From RGDT01 sp964630925 (lineage in GTDB: Bacteria > Planctomycetota > Planctomycetia > Gemmatales > Gemmataceae), in contig CAZVZK010000043.1 of assembly GCA_964630925.1 (NCBI GenBank), forward strand, positions 1 through 64,000: a stretch of DNA of 64,000 nt, written 5' to 3'. Both the position numbers and the translations under genes were made by a program. Shown here piece after piece: positions 1 to 9,237 of this stretch (its first letter is position 1; each line of letters begins with the position of its first letter). The notes under the pieces were generated by a model that saw only the letters and a program-made list of their open reading frames with translations, made no database searches and had not been told where the DNA came from.

Positions 1-665
1 GTGATGTCGGCCTCGTAGGCCTTGCGGCGGGCCTCGGCGGGCATGTCGGACTGGATGTAGCTGGCCGTCACCCCGACCGCCTGGTAGATGGGCAGCATCC
101 ACTCGCAGTCGCGGCGGGCGAGGTAGTCGTTGACGGTGATGACGTGGACGCCCTTGCCGGTGAGGGCGTTGAGGGCGGCCGGGAGCGTGGCGACGAGCGT
201 CTTGCCCTCGCCGGTGGTCATCTCGGCGATCTTGCCGCGCGGCTCCTTGTAGCCGTGGAGGATGGCCCCGCCGACGATCTGAACGTCGAAGTGGCGCATG
301 TTCTTGGTGCGGAAGGCGGCCTCGCGGACGGCGGCGAACATCTCGGGGAGGATGTCATCGAGGGACGCCCCGGCGGCGAGCTTCTGCTTGAGGCGGGCGG
401 CGGTGCCGCGCAGGGTGGCGTTGTCCATCGCCTTCATCTGCGGCTCGAGCTTGTTGACGAGGTCGAGCATGGAGCCAGGGACGACGGTGTGCTGCTGCTG
501 GCCCCTGGGTGGGCGGACGTAGCCGAGGCGCTTGATGTCGCGCTCGTTCTTGGAGCCGAAGAGGCGCAGGAAGAAATTGCCGACGCTCTCGGAGAAGGCG
601 GAGAGGCCGTCGCCGAGCCTCTCCCAGAAGCTGGACTCGGCGGCTTGGGGTTCGCTGCTGCTCAT
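1..665 (-). CDS. secA: SecA preprotein translocase ATPase, N-terminal part (runs off the window)
   Basis: The motor ATPase of the Sec pathway, which pushes unfolded preproteins through SecYEG at the inner membrane. About 221 codons are present; the gene continues past base 1. The helicase Walker A motif MTTGEGKT follows a stretch reading RHFDVQIVGGAILHG, and the run VHVITVNDYLARRD is diagnostic of SecA. The ATG at 665 was chosen because it begins MSSSEPQAAESSFWERLGDG and the ATG just upstream is closed by an in-frame stop. The N-terminus carries roughly 60 residues before the usual conserved region, including a Q-rich stretch (GQQQH). The rest of the protein cannot be assessed here. Confidence 0.95.
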   Translation of the reverse strand, partial: MSSSEPQAAESSFWERLGDGLSAFSESVGNFFLRLFGSKNERDIKRLGYVRPPRGQQQHTVVPGSMLDLVNKLEPQMKAMDNATLRGTAARLKQKLAAGASLDDILPEMFAAVREAAFRTKNMRHFDVQIVGGAILHGYKEPRGKIAEMTTGEGKTLVATLPAALNALTGKGVHVITVNDYLARRDCEWMLPIYQAVGVTASYIQSDMPAEARRKAYEADI

Positions 666-1141
666 CGGCTCATGGCCTCCGAGGGCGCCTCCGGCGCCCG
701 ACGCCTGACACTTCACGACGCGATCACAACCGTCAGTCTAAGAACCGCCGCGCGATCAGGTCAAGATGGACTGCCCGGAGGGGAGCGGAAGGCATACCAC
801 GAAAGACATGGAAGACACGAAAAAGAAGACAAAGAAGCAAAGCAGGTGTCAAGCAGGAAGGCGGCTCTCGCCCTCTTTTGCATCCTCTTCTGCTTTGTCT
901 TCCTTTCGTGTCTTCCGTGTCTTTCGTGGTATGCCTCCTCCTTCGCCCTGACCGGACGTCGGCCCGTCGCGATCTCGCCGCGCCACACTGGGCAAGATGC
1001 GCACCCTTGTCCACTCCTGCGGGAAGCACGCGGGGCCGGCCGTTGTTTTTCGCCGTCGGCTCGTGGCCTCGTCTTCCGGTTGGGCCGCACGCATGCGACA
1101 TTCAGTCTCCCTGTCACGCCCCGCGAGATGGGAGACACCTC
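666..1141. other. Intergenic region holding a long inverted repeat
   Basis: Between the divergent secA and amylase genes I see no convincing coding sequence. Open frames here have no recognisable protein content. The region is dominated by the hairpin at 791-935; both divergent promoters presumably lie here, but I cannot place a confident -35/-10 pair. Confidence 0.7.
791..935. repeat. Long inverted repeat (about 39-bp arms)
   Basis: The left arm at 791-830 (GGCATACCACGAAAGACA...) is the near-exact reverse complement of the right arm at 897-935. The arms consist of short A/G-rich iterations of the type GAAGACACGAA. About 66 bases separate them. The hairpin sits between divergent genes, so it is not an obvious terminator. 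A second hairpin of the same architecture but different arm sequence lies at 55425-55562. Confidence 0.9.
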
Positions 1142-2338
1142 ATGGCTTCCCGCGACATCCTTCTGCAAGGCTTCCACTGGCACTCGCACCAGGGCGACCC
1201 CGGCCAGAACGGCGTCGGCGTCCGCGACTGGTGGCGCATCCTCAAGGAGAAGGCGGGCGACATCCGCGCCGCCGGCTTCTCCTGGGTGTGGCTGCCGCCC
1301 GCGTCGGACTCCCTGGCGCCGCAGGGCTACATCCCGCGGCGGTGGCACGACTTCAACACCGCCTTCGGCGACGAGGGGTCGCTGCGGGCCGCCATCGCCG
1401 ACCTGGACCCGGTGCGGTGTGTCGCCGACGTGGTGCTGAACCACCGCGTCGGCGTCCACACGCCCTACGCCGACTTCGACGACCCGCCGTTCCCCGACAA
1501 CCACGCCGCCATCGCCCGCGACGACGAGTCCGGCGTCGGCACGGGGGCGCCGGATACGGGGGAACGGCACCCCTGCGGACGCGACCTCGACCACACCAAC
1601 CCCGGCGTGAGGTCCGCGATCAAGGAGTACCTGCGGCGGCTGATGGGCCTCGGGTTCGCCGGCTTCCGGTATGACCTGGTGAAGGGGTTCGCCGCCCACT
1701 TCATCGGCGAGTACGACGCGGCACTGAGCCCGGCGTTCAGCGTCGGCGAGTGCTTCGAGCGCGACCGGCAGAAGGTGTGTGACTGGATCGACGGCGCCGA
1801 CGGGCGTCCGATGGCGTTCGACTTCCCGCTGCGCTACACGCTGTGGGAGGCGTGCCACGCCGACGACTACTCCGCGCTGCGTTCGGAGAATGGTGGGCGG
1901 GCCGTACCGGCGGGGCTGATCGGGCTGTGGCCGGAGAAGGCGGTGACGTTCGTGGACAACCACGACACGGAGTGGACGCGCGAGGCGGAGCATCAGGCCA
2001 ATTACGACGCCACGCGGCACTTCCCCGGCGCCACGGCGGAGATGGCGTATGCGTACATCCTGACGCACCCCGGGGTGCCGTGTGTCTTCTGGCAGCACTT
2101 CTTCGACTGGGGCGAGCCGGCCCGCCGACGCATCGAGGCGCTGATGCAGGTGCGTCGGCGTTGCGGGCTGACCTCGTCGAGCCGGGTTGAGATCCACGAG
2201 GCCGGCCGTGGGTTGTACTCCGCGGAGGTTGATGGCCGCGTGGCGGTGCGTCTGGGGTGGTGGGGGTGGCAGCCGCCGGGCATCGGCTGGCGTCACGCGG
2301 CCGGCGGCGAGCGGTTCGACGTGTGGACGCGCGATTGA
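1142..2338 (+). CDS. Alpha-amylase, glycoside hydrolase family 13
   Basis: Predicted to cleave alpha-1,4-glucan bonds. The four classical GH13 regions are visible: region I DVVLNH (residues 96-101), region II GFRYDLVK (174-181, with Asp178 as nucleophile), region III VGE (Glu203, acid/base) and region IV FVDNHD (270-275, with Asp275). The N-terminal ILLQGFHWHS and the short length (398 aa) resemble plant-type and bacterial GH13_6-like amylases. There is no signal peptide when started at the ATG at 1142 (MASRDILLQ), so the enzyme is probably cytoplasmic. An open frame continues upstream to 878 but runs through the hairpin and looks non-coding. It converges on the DUF4276 gene with only 3 bases between stops. 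Confidence 0.92.
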   Translation: MASRDILLQGFHWHSHQGDPGQNGVGVRDWWRILKEKAGDIRAAGFSWVWLPPASDSLAPQGYIPRRWHDFNTAFGDEGSLRAAIADLDPVRCVADVVLNHRVGVHTPYADFDDPPFPDNHAAIARDDESGVGTGAPDTGERHPCGRDLDHTNPGVRSAIKEYLRRLMGLGFAGFRYDLVKGFAAHFIGEYDAALSPAFSVGECFERDRQKVCDWIDGADGRPMAFDFPLRYTLWEACHADDYSALRSENGGRAVPAGLIGLWPEKAVTFVDNHDTEWTREAEHQANYDATRHFPGATAEMAYAYILTHPGVPCVFWQHFFDWGEPARRRIEALMQVRRRCGLTSSSRVEIHEAGRGLYSAEVDGRVAVRLGWWGWQPPGIGWRHAAGGERFDVWTRD

Positions 2339-2341
2339 GAC

Positions 2342-3025
2342 TCAGGGCGTGCCGAGGGCTTCGAGCCGGCGGATCCAGGCGTCGAAGTGCGGGCAGAGGG
2401 AGCGAGCCCGTTCCAGCCCGGCGACGGCGATCTCGACCCCCGCCGTCGTCTTCAAGTTCCTGTACCCAGGGAACTGGGCTTCGATCCGCTTCGACGGGGC
2501 CGTCGCCTCACCGTCGTTGACCATTTCCGGCCCGCCGGCGGCGCTGACGGCCTCTGCCAACGCTTTGATTCCCCGCTCCGCAGCGGTGAATTCATGGATG
2601 AAGTCGTCCAGATTGCAGAGGAGCATTGTCTCGAATTCGTGTAGCTGAATGTGCGGGATGAGACGCATATCACCGATGTCATCGCCCAGGGCACGCTCGA
2701 GGCGTTCGATGCGTGCCCTGGGCATGTGCCGCAGCGCCTCCGCCTCCGCGTAGCCTGGGAAGGATCCAGGCAGGCCGTAGAGGTCCAGCATGGTGGTGAA
2801 CCGAACGTCCGGCCCGCGGTGCTGTTTGAGCAGATGTTCGATTTCGCGCTTCAATCGGGGATAGGACAGGCCGCCCCCGGAGTGCTTGACGCCGCCGTCA
2901 CGTCGGGTCGTCACCTTGAGGGGCCGCGGGGCGAAGACGCCTCTCGCAGCGAGGAGGGGCTGGATGGCGCGGACGACGTATTCTTGCTCCGTGTCCCCCT
3001 CGACGACGAACAGGAGCCGGGTCAT
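2342..3025 (-). CDS. DUF4276 family protein (TOPRIM-like fold suspected)
   Basis: A 227-aa protein beginning MTRLLFVVEGDTEQEYV. The early acidic VEGDTE motif is typical of DUF4276 and of TOPRIM-related proteins, where the Glu binds metal. Its ATG overlaps the stop of the upstream ATPase gene by 4 bases (ATGA), so the two are almost certainly translationally coupled and act together. An ATPase paired with a DUF4276 or TOPRIM protein recalls OLD, Gabija or PARIS-type nuclease modules; that functional reading is inference. The start at 3025 is preferred over longer frames because of the coupling and the hydrophobic beta-strand start. Confidence 0.85.
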   Translation of the reverse strand: MTRLLFVVEGDTEQEYVVRAIQPLLAARGVFAPRPLKVTTRRDGGVKHSGGGLSYPRLKREIEHLLKQHRGPDVRFTTMLDLYGLPGSFPGYAEAEALRHMPRARIERLERALGDDIGDMRLIPHIQLHEFETMLLCNLDDFIHEFTAAERGIKALAEAVSAAGGPEMVNDGEATAPSKRIEAQFPGYRNLKTTAGVEIAVAGLERARSLCPHFDAWIRRLEALGTP

Positions 3026-4122
3026 CCGTATGGCCCCCCGCCGAACACATTCTTCTCCCACAGCTCGCTCAGGCAGTAATCCTCCAGCCACCCCTTGAGA
3101 TCGTCGGGGCTGAGCCGCTCCAATACTGTCCCCCCGTCCCGCAGGTCGGCGGTGACGATGTCTCCCGCCTGGAAGTGGTCCACGACCACGGGCGACTGAG
3201 TGGCCAGGACGACAGGGCAGCTCTCCGCGGCGAGCCGGACGAGGTCGGCAAGGATCGCGAGGGCCGCGGGGTGCAGCCCCAGCTCCGGCTCGTCCAGCAG
3301 GATCATCGCAGGGTAGTCCGCCTCCGGCTGGTGCAGGAGTGTCGCCAGGGCGATCATGCGTAGCGTGCCGTCGGAGATCTGATGCGTGCCGAAGACGTAC
3401 TCGGAGTGGATCGAACGCCAGCGGAGCTGCACCGTGTCGGGCCGGAGGCGGTCGGGCTCCAGGACGAAGTCATCGAAGAACGGCGTAACGGCCCGGACCG
3501 CCGCCCGGATGCGGTTGTACTGGATGGGGTACCTCTCCTTGTACAGGTAGAGCATCGCCGCCAGGTTCGCCCCGTCGCCGTACAGCCGGTGGTTGTCGTG
3601 GATGTCGCGCCCCCGCCGCATCGGGGACGTTGGCGAGGTGTCGTGGAAGTGGTAGGCCTTGAAACCCTTGAGGAGCCCGAGGAGGGCCACCTCTTCGGGG
3701 TGGCCGAGGTCCGCCCCGCCGACGAGAGCGGACAGCGGGCTGGCACCCCTGTGACGAGCCGACCACCTGGCGGGGGGATCGGGCCGATCCCAATTCCAAT
3801 TCTCCTGGGCAATAACGAGGTTGTCGGACTCCGTCGGCTCCAGCCGGAGGGAGTACCGCAGCCCATCCGAGGCTGCGATCTCGGCGACGATCTCCCGCGA
3901 GTGCTTCGCACCGAAGTGCAGGCAGGCGTCCGCGCCGCCGACCTTCGCGACGTACACCTGGAGGCGGTTCTCCGCCATCTCGCACAGCAGGCGGAAGAAG
4001 CCGAGCAGGTTCGACTTGCCGGCCCCGTTACCGCCGATCAGGACGTTGACCGGCCGCAGCTCCAGCGTCGCGTCGGCGAATGACTTCCAGCCCTTCAGGC
4101 GTAGACTCTCGATCCGTGTCAT
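3022..4122 (-). CDS. AAA family ATPase (AAA_21/RecF-like, ABC-type)
   Basis: A 366-aa SMC/RecF-like ATPase. It starts MTRIESLRLKGWKSFADATL, the hallmark N-terminal strand pair of this family, followed by Walker A GGNGAGKS. The C-terminal half has a signature-like region (HQISDGTLRMIALATLL) and Walker B ILLDEPELGLHP, then the H-loop region VVLATQSPVVVDHF. A GGAGGG ribosome site lies 7 bases before the ATG at 4122; a TTG frame extends upstream but is not needed. The gene is coupled to the DUF4276 gene downstream. Two-gene modules of this kind are common in phage-defence contexts, but nothing else in the immediate neighbourhood is a known defence gene. Confidence 0.9.
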   Translation of the reverse strand: MTRIESLRLKGWKSFADATLELRPVNVLIGGNGAGKSNLLGFFRLLCEMAENRLQVYVAKVGGADACLHFGAKHSREIVAEIAASDGLRYSLRLEPTESDNLVIAQENWNWDRPDPPARWSARHRGASPLSALVGGADLGHPEEVALLGLLKGFKAYHFHDTSPTSPMRRGRDIHDNHRLYGDGANLAAMLYLYKERYPIQYNRIRAAVRAVTPFFDDFVLEPDRLRPDTVQLRWRSIHSEYVFGTHQISDGTLRMIALATLLHQPEADYPAMILLDEPELGLHPAALAILADLVRLAAESCPVVLATQSPVVVDHFQAGDIVTADLRDGGTVLERLSPDDLKGWLEDYCLSELWEKNVFGGGPYG

Positions 4123-4139
4123 GGCCGGCCCTCCAGCCG

Positions 4140-4625
4140 TCAAGATACCACCTCCGCCGACCTCTCCTCAACAGCCTTCATCTCCCGCATGTGTCGGGCG
4201 ACGGCCCCTTTGAGCAGGAACGAGATCAGCCACAGGATCGGCCAGGCCAGGGCCGACTTCGCGTGGATCTTGAAGGAGCGGGTGGCCCGCGTCACGCCGC
4301 CGACGCGCTCGAAGTCCCACGTCTCCTCGAACGCCGACGCCAGGCGCGACAGCGGCGGCGAGAATCCGCCGAAGCGGAGCAGCACCCGTCGCACGGGATC
4401 CCACTCGGCGACCTCCTCGGTGTGGCTGGACCCGTCGGTGTTGGTGACGCGGATGCGCGTGCCGACGACCTCGGGCGTTCGCACCTCGAATTCCGCCGCC
4501 CGGATGCCGGGCAGCACGCCGTACCCCTTGAAGCCCGGCCAGTTGGCGAGGTCGAGGATCTGTCCGGCGATGGCCTCCGGCGGCAGATCGAAGTCCTCCC
4601 GGCACGCGAACGTGATCGGCTGCAT
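4140..4625 (-). CDS. SRPBCC family protein (START/polyketide cyclase-like)
   Basis: A 161-aa protein with the helix-grip pattern of SRPBCC proteins: an N-terminal strand (MQPITFACREDFDLPPEAI), an early PEAIAGQILDLANWPGF helix and a C-terminal long helix with WPILWLISFLLKGAVARHM. Members bind hydrophobic ligands; no specific ligand can be proposed. It lies 17 bases upstream of the ATPase gene on the same strand and could share its transcript, though a link in function is not evident. The hydrophobic stretch near the C-terminus could act as a membrane anchor. Confidence 0.8.
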   Translation of the reverse strand: MQPITFACREDFDLPPEAIAGQILDLANWPGFKGYGVLPGIRAAEFEVRTPEVVGTRIRVTNTDGSSHTEEVAEWDPVRRVLLRFGGFSPPLSRLASAFEETWDFERVGGVTRATRSFKIHAKSALAWPILWLISFLLKGAVARHMREMKAVEERSAEVVS

Positions 4626-4684
4626 GCGCCCCTCCTCCCGCCCTCAGTATACCAACCCGGCCCGGCCCTCCCCTGGTGCCTGCC

Positions 4685-5950
4685 ATGCCGCACGCGCTCG
4701 CCGTCCTCTTGCTCCTCGCCGCAAAGCCCAACGTCGTCGTCATCCTCTGCGACGACCTCGGATACGGCGACCTCGCCTGCTTCGGCCACAAGCAGATCAA
4801 GACGCCGAACCTCGACAAGTTGGCCGCGGACGGGCTGCGTTTGACGTCGTGCTACGCCAGCGCCCCCGTCTGCTCGCCGTCGCGGGCCGGCCTGCTCACC
4901 GGGCAGCACCCGTACCGCCACGGCATCCGCGACTGGATCCCGCTCAACTCCGGCATCCAGCTCCCGAAGGACGCGCCCAGCATCGCCGCCCTACTCAAGG
5001 GCGCCGGCTATGCGACGTGCCACGTCGGGAAGTGGCATTTGAACTCGCGCATGGACGGCTCCGAGCGCTCGCCCGGCGACTATGGATTCGACCACTGGCT
5101 CGCCACGCAGAACAACGCGATCCCCTCGCACGAGAATCCCAACAACTTCGTCCGCAACGGCAAGAAGGCCGGGCCGTTGAAGGGCAATTCGTCGCACCTC
5201 ATCGCCGACGAGGCCGTCGCCTGGCTTGCGGGGGTGAAGGCCAAGCCGTTCTTCCTCAACGTCTGGCTGCACGCCCCGCACGAGCCGGTCGCCGTCAGCG
5301 AAGGTGAGGCGAGGAAGTACGCCGACGAGGCCGACGCGGACCGCCGGCAATACCTGGCCTGCGTGTCTGTGATGGACGCCGCCGTGGGCAGGCTGCTGGC
5401 GGCGCTGCCGGAGGGGACGCTGATCGTCTTCATCAGCGACAACGGCCCGGAGACGCTCAAACGCTACAAGACGGCCCACCGCTCGCACGGCTCGCCGGGG
5501 CCGCTGCGTGGCATGAAGCTGCACCTCACCGAGGGCGGCATCCGCGTGCCGGGGATCGTGTCGTGGAAGGGGCGGGTCAAGGCCGGCGTCTCCGATGTGC
5601 CGGTGTCGAACGTGGACCTCCTGCCGACGTTCTGTGAGCTGGCCGGCGTGAAGCCGCCGGCCACGCTCGACGGCGCCAGCCTGGTCCCGCTGCTCGACGG
5701 CAAGGGGGTCAAGCGCTCAGCCCCGCTGTACTGGCAGTACGACAAGGCACTGGGCGGCCACCAGCACGCCGTCCGCGAGGGCCGCTGGAAGCTCCTCGCC
5801 GGCGCGAAGCTCGCCAAGCCGGAGCTGTACGACCTGGAGGCCGACCTCGCCGAGAAGAAGGATGTGGCCGCCGCACACCCCGAGCGTGTGAGTGCGCTGC
5901 TGAAGGCGATGCAGGAGCGGTACGCCGCCATCGACCCCAAGGCGAAGTAG
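4685..5950 (+). CDS. Sulfatase (secreted arylsulfatase family)
   Basis: A 421-aa sulfatase. The formylglycine-forming motif CSPSR (Cys63-Arg67) is intact, and the metal-binding DD pair appears early in ILCDDLGYGD. GKWHL and ISDNGPE are further family blocks. The hydrophobic N-terminus MPHALAVLLLLAA is a likely short signal sequence, so export is expected; maturation needs a formylglycine-generating enzyme, not present in the window. A GTG three codons upstream (4676) is an alternative start, but the ATG at 4685 gives the cleaner signal peptide. Planctomycetes carry many sulfatases for degrading sulfated polysaccharides. The substrate cannot be told from the sequence. Confidence 0.93.
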   Translation: MPHALAVLLLLAAKPNVVVILCDDLGYGDLACFGHKQIKTPNLDKLAADGLRLTSCYASAPVCSPSRAGLLTGQHPYRHGIRDWIPLNSGIQLPKDAPSIAALLKGAGYATCHVGKWHLNSRMDGSERSPGDYGFDHWLATQNNAIPSHENPNNFVRNGKKAGPLKGNSSHLIADEAVAWLAGVKAKPFFLNVWLHAPHEPVAVSEGEARKYADEADADRRQYLACVSVMDAAVGRLLAALPEGTLIVFISDNGPETLKRYKTAHRSHGSPGPLRGMKLHLTEGGIRVPGIVSWKGRVKAGVSDVPVSNVDLLPTFCELAGVKPPATLDGASLVPLLDGKGVKRSAPLYWQYDKALGGHQHAVREGRWKLLAGAKLAKPELYDLEADLAEKKDVAAAHPERVSALLKAMQERYAAIDPKAK

Positions 5951-5973
5951 GACACGGAGGACGCCTGGGACGC

Positions 5974-8085
5974 CTACCTGTCATCGAGACGCGCGCGCCG
6001 CGCTGCCGCCAGACGCCGGGCCGCCTCCCACGTCTCGGGCTTCTCGCCCAGGAAGGCCGCCGCCATCGCCAGCGCGGCGGCGGGGTCGGCCACGTCGGCG
6101 GGGGCGTGTTCCAGCCGCTCCAGCGCGGCCGCCATCTGCCCGTAGCGGGCCGCCCGGCCCAGCGACTCGCCGGCCCGCCGCCACAGGCCGCGCTGCATCG
6201 CCAGCGACGCGATGTCACGCCACAACGCCGCCTCGGCGGGGAGGCGCTCCGCCGCCGTGAGCATCCCCGCCAGATCGTCGCCGGCCCTGGCCTTGCCCCA
6301 CAACGCGCGGGCGTCCCACGGGCGCTCGTCCAGCGCGCGGCCATAGTCCGCCAGCGACTCGGCCCTCTTGCCCGCGTGCCAGTGCCGCTCGCCGCGCAGC
6401 AGAAACGCCTCGCCGAGCCGGTCATCCAGCGCCAGGGCCCGGCCCGGATCTCCCTTCGCCAGCGCCGCCAACGCCGACGTCGGCCCGTGCCACACCGCGT
6501 CCGCCGCGTCGGCGTCCGCCCCCTTGATGTCCCCCAGCCGCCGCCGCGCCAGCGACCGCAGCGCCAGCGCTGGTGCGTCCTCCTTGGCGTCGGCCAGGAG
6601 GGCGACGGCCTTCCGCGCCTCTCCGCGCTCCAGGAGGCACGCCGCCCGCTCCACGGAGGGCACGTCGCGTGTATTGAGGGCCCGGTCGATGTGCCCCTCG
6701 CCGCGCCACGACCGCGCGACGCCCGCCGCCCGTTCGGGGGATGGGAGCAGCGTCAGGAACGCCTCGCGCGCCCTCGCCCACTCGCGTGCCTCCAGCAGAC
6801 GCCGGCCCCACGCGATGCCCTCGGGCTTCTTCAGCCGCGCCAGTGCCGACGCCGGGGCCGCATGAACCACCTGCGCCTGCGGCCCGACCTTGCCGCTCAG
6901 GATGCCGACCAGCCTCCCCGCCGCGTCGAACACCGGGCCGCCGGCCTCCCCGTCGAGGCACGGCGCCTGCAAGATCAGATCGCCGCCCCGGACCGAAGCC
7001 GCCGCGTACAGCCAGTGCCGCTCCAGCCGGGCCGGATGGCTGATGACGTGCAGCGCCCCGCCCACGCCGGGCATGTCCCCGAGTTTCATCGGCTCGACGC
7101 CCGCCGGCATCTTCGCCACGCTCAACAATACCAGCCCAGACTTCTCGTCGGACGCCGCCACCGTACCCGTGACGAGGAGCCCCTTCTTCCGCAGAACGTC
7201 GGCGTTGGCGCGGTACCAGTCGCGCTCGAAGACCCCAGCGCGGAGGAACGTCACCGGCACCGTCTTCTCGCGGGCCGCCGCCTCCGCCGTCGTCACGACC
7301 AGCCCCGGCCCGACCACGACCCCGGCGAACGCAGGCCGCCCCGGCGACGCGATCAGCACGGTGGCCCGCATCGCCTTCTCGATGACGCCCCCCGCCGCCG
7401 GACGCGGGGCCACCCTCTTCAGGAACGCCGCGATGTCCGCCAGCGACACGAACAGCCCGCCGCCGCCGGCCTCCGGCGCGACCGCCGCCGCCACGCCTAC
7501 GACCTGCCCGCGTGCGTTGACGAGCGGCCCGCCGGAGTCGCCCTGGTTGATGGGGATGCTCGTCTGCATCAGGCGTGCGGCCTTGCCATAATCGCGCCCC
7601 GACGCCGGGTAGCCGTCCGGCAGGCGCCGTACGCCGCGCATCTCGCCCCCGGCATGCGCCCACAGCACGGGCAGGTCATGCCGGCAGCCGACGAGGTGCA
7701 GCCTCTCACCCACCGACGGGGATGTGGGTGACAGCGCCAGCTCACGCGCCCCCGCCGGCAACGACCCCAGCTCGACGAGGGCGAGGTCGAGGCCGGCGTC
7801 GCGGCGCAGCACCTTGCCACGCACGGCGAGGCCCTTCTTGCGCAGCCCCGGCAGGGAGACAAGCAACTCGGCCCGGTCCGTCGTACCGGGGTAGAAGACC
7901 GCCTCGACGGCGTCGGCGTCGGCGACGGCGTGGCAGGAGGTCACCAGCAGACGCTTGCGGGAGTCGGCGACCCAGCCCGTGCCCTGCGCCCCGTCGCCGG
8001 AGCGCACCCAGGCGGTGCCGGGCAGGGCGAGGCGGTAGGGGGTGGGGCAGGGCGGGCCGGCGGCGAGGATGGCGAGGATCAACAA
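5974..8085 (-). CDS. Trypsin-like serine protease with a second degenerate protease domain and TPR-like tail
   Basis: A 703-aa protein with a hydrophobic N-terminus. The first S1/HtrA-like domain (about residues 20-230) has a recognisable triad: His52 in TSCHAV, Asp100 in AGLDLALVEL and Ser184 in QGDSGGPL. A second repeat of the fold (about 240-420) has GEAGGP where GDSGGP is expected and no histidine at the matching position (TTAEAA), so it is probably catalytically dead. The C-terminal 280 residues are Ala/Arg-rich helical repeats resembling TPR units. The start is a TTG at 8085 preceded by GGAGG. It lies 19 bases downstream of the WD40 gene and is probably co-transcribed with it. Confidence 0.85.
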   Translation of the reverse strand: MLILAILAAGPPCPTPYRLALPGTAWVRSGDGAQGTGWVADSRKRLLVTSCHAVADADAVEAVFYPGTTDRAELLVSLPGLRKKGLAVRGKVLRRDAGLDLALVELGSLPAGARELALSPTSPSVGERLHLVGCRHDLPVLWAHAGGEMRGVRRLPDGYPASGRDYGKAARLMQTSIPINQGDSGGPLVNARGQVVGVAAAVAPEAGGGGLFVSLADIAAFLKRVAPRPAAGGVIEKAMRATVLIASPGRPAFAGVVVGPGLVVTTAEAAAREKTVPVTFLRAGVFERDWYRANADVLRKKGLLVTGTVAASDEKSGLVLLSVAKMPAGVEPMKLGDMPGVGGALHVISHPARLERHWLYAAASVRGGDLILQAPCLDGEAGGPVFDAAGRLVGILSGKVGPQAQVVHAAPASALARLKKPEGIAWGRRLLEAREWARAREAFLTLLPSPERAAGVARSWRGEGHIDRALNTRDVPSVERAACLLERGEARKAVALLADAKEDAPALALRSLARRRLGDIKGADADAADAVWHGPTSALAALAKGDPGRALALDDRLGEAFLLRGERHWHAGKRAESLADYGRALDERPWDARALWGKARAGDDLAGMLTAAERLPAEAALWRDIASLAMQRGLWRRAGESLGRAARYGQMAAALERLEHAPADVADPAAALAMAAAFLGEKPETWEAARRLAAARRARLDDR

Positions 8086-8104
8086 GGCACGCCTCCGGCG
8101 GGTG

Positions 8105-9049
8105 TCATTTCGGCGAGCGGGTGTCCCAGATCTTCAACGACCTGTCGCCGGCACTGAGGACGCGCTGGCCGTCGGGGCTGAACGTCACGCCGATCACGAA
8201 GTCGCGGTGACCCTCCTTGGCGGCGACCTGCTTGCCGGTGCGGGCGTCCCACACCCGCACCTCCTTGCCCACGCCGCCCACGATCCGCCTGCCGTCCGGG
8301 CTGAAGCCGGCGCACATCACGTCGTACGGCTGCCCGCGCACGCACATCGTCTCCTTGCCGGTCCTGGCGTCGTACACCCGCAGCGTGCCGCGGCCGGCGC
8401 CGGCGAGGAGGCTCTTGCCGTCCGGGCTGTACGCCACCGTCCAGGCCAGCCCGAGCGGCTGCCCCATGAGGACGAGCCCCATCTTGCCCGTCGCGGCGTC
8501 CCAGGTGCGGACGGCCTTGTCGAGCCCGGCGCTGGCGATGGTCTTGCCGTCCGGGCTGAACGTCACGGATCGGACGGCCCCGCCGTGGCCCTCCAGGGCG
8601 CGGAGGAGTTTGCCCGTCCCGGCGTCCCACACCTTGACCGCTCCCTCCGCGTCGCCGCTGGCGAGGCGCTTGCCGTCGGGGCTGAATGCCACGGCGAGGG
8701 CCCACTCCTTGTGGCCTCGGAGGGTGCGGAGGCGTTTCCCGGTGCGGGCGTCCCAGACCTTCACGGTGCCGTCCTTGCCGGCGCTGGCGAGGGTCTTGCC
8801 GTCGGCGCTGAACACCACGCGGTTGACCGGCCCCACATGGCCGACGAGGGCCATCAGCTCCTTGCCGCCCCCGGCGTCCCAGACGCGCACGGTGCCGTCG
8901 TCGCCGGCGCTGGCGATCCGTTTGCCGTCCGGGCTGAACGCCGCGCCACGCACCCAGTCGGGGTGGCCCTTGATATCGGCCTTCTCCTGGAGGGGCTCGG
9001 CGGCCCCGGCGGCAGAGGCGGCCAGGAGTAGCAGTGCCGTCCGTGTCAT
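8105..9049 (-). CDS. Secreted WD40 repeat protein
   Basis: A 314-aa protein with signal peptide MTRTALLLLAASAAGAAEP followed by about seven WD40 blades. Each blade carries the planctomycete form FSPDGKxxASAGxDGTVRVWDAxTGK. Such propellers usually serve as protein-binding platforms. The ATG at 9049 was chosen because it starts the signal peptide and has GGGAGGAC upstream. It precedes the trypsin-like gene on the same strand, so the propeller and the protease may work together outside the cytoplasm; this is inference from order and export signals. Confidence 0.9.
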   Translation of the reverse strand: MTRTALLLLAASAAGAAEPLQEKADIKGHPDWVRGAAFSPDGKRIASAGDDGTVRVWDAGGGKELMALVGHVGPVNRVVFSADGKTLASAGKDGTVKVWDARTGKRLRTLRGHKEWALAVAFSPDGKRLASGDAEGAVKVWDAGTGKLLRALEGHGGAVRSVTFSPDGKTIASAGLDKAVRTWDAATGKMGLVLMGQPLGLAWTVAYSPDGKSLLAGAGRGTLRVYDARTGKETMCVRGQPYDVMCAGFSPDGRRIVGGVGKEVRVWDARTGKQVAAKEGHRDFVIGVTFSPDGQRVLSAGDRSLKIWDTRSPK

Positions 9050-9237
9050 CGCGAGTCCTCCCTCGGGCCTGGGCATGATACCCGATCCGCCCGCCGCCCC
9101 GCCACCGCGCCACCGGGCTTCAGGGCCGGAATGAGGGCTGGCATGAAAAATGGCCCACGGCGGACGCACGGCGGGCAAACGCGAACTATGCTTGCGTCGA
9201 GAGAGCTCTGGGCCCCAATTTCCCCGGGTGCGCTTCC

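Noticed and set aside
878..1141. Upstream extension of the amylase frame
   Set aside because: It begins in the hairpin, has no family similarity, and the ATG at 1142 starts at the conserved N-terminus.
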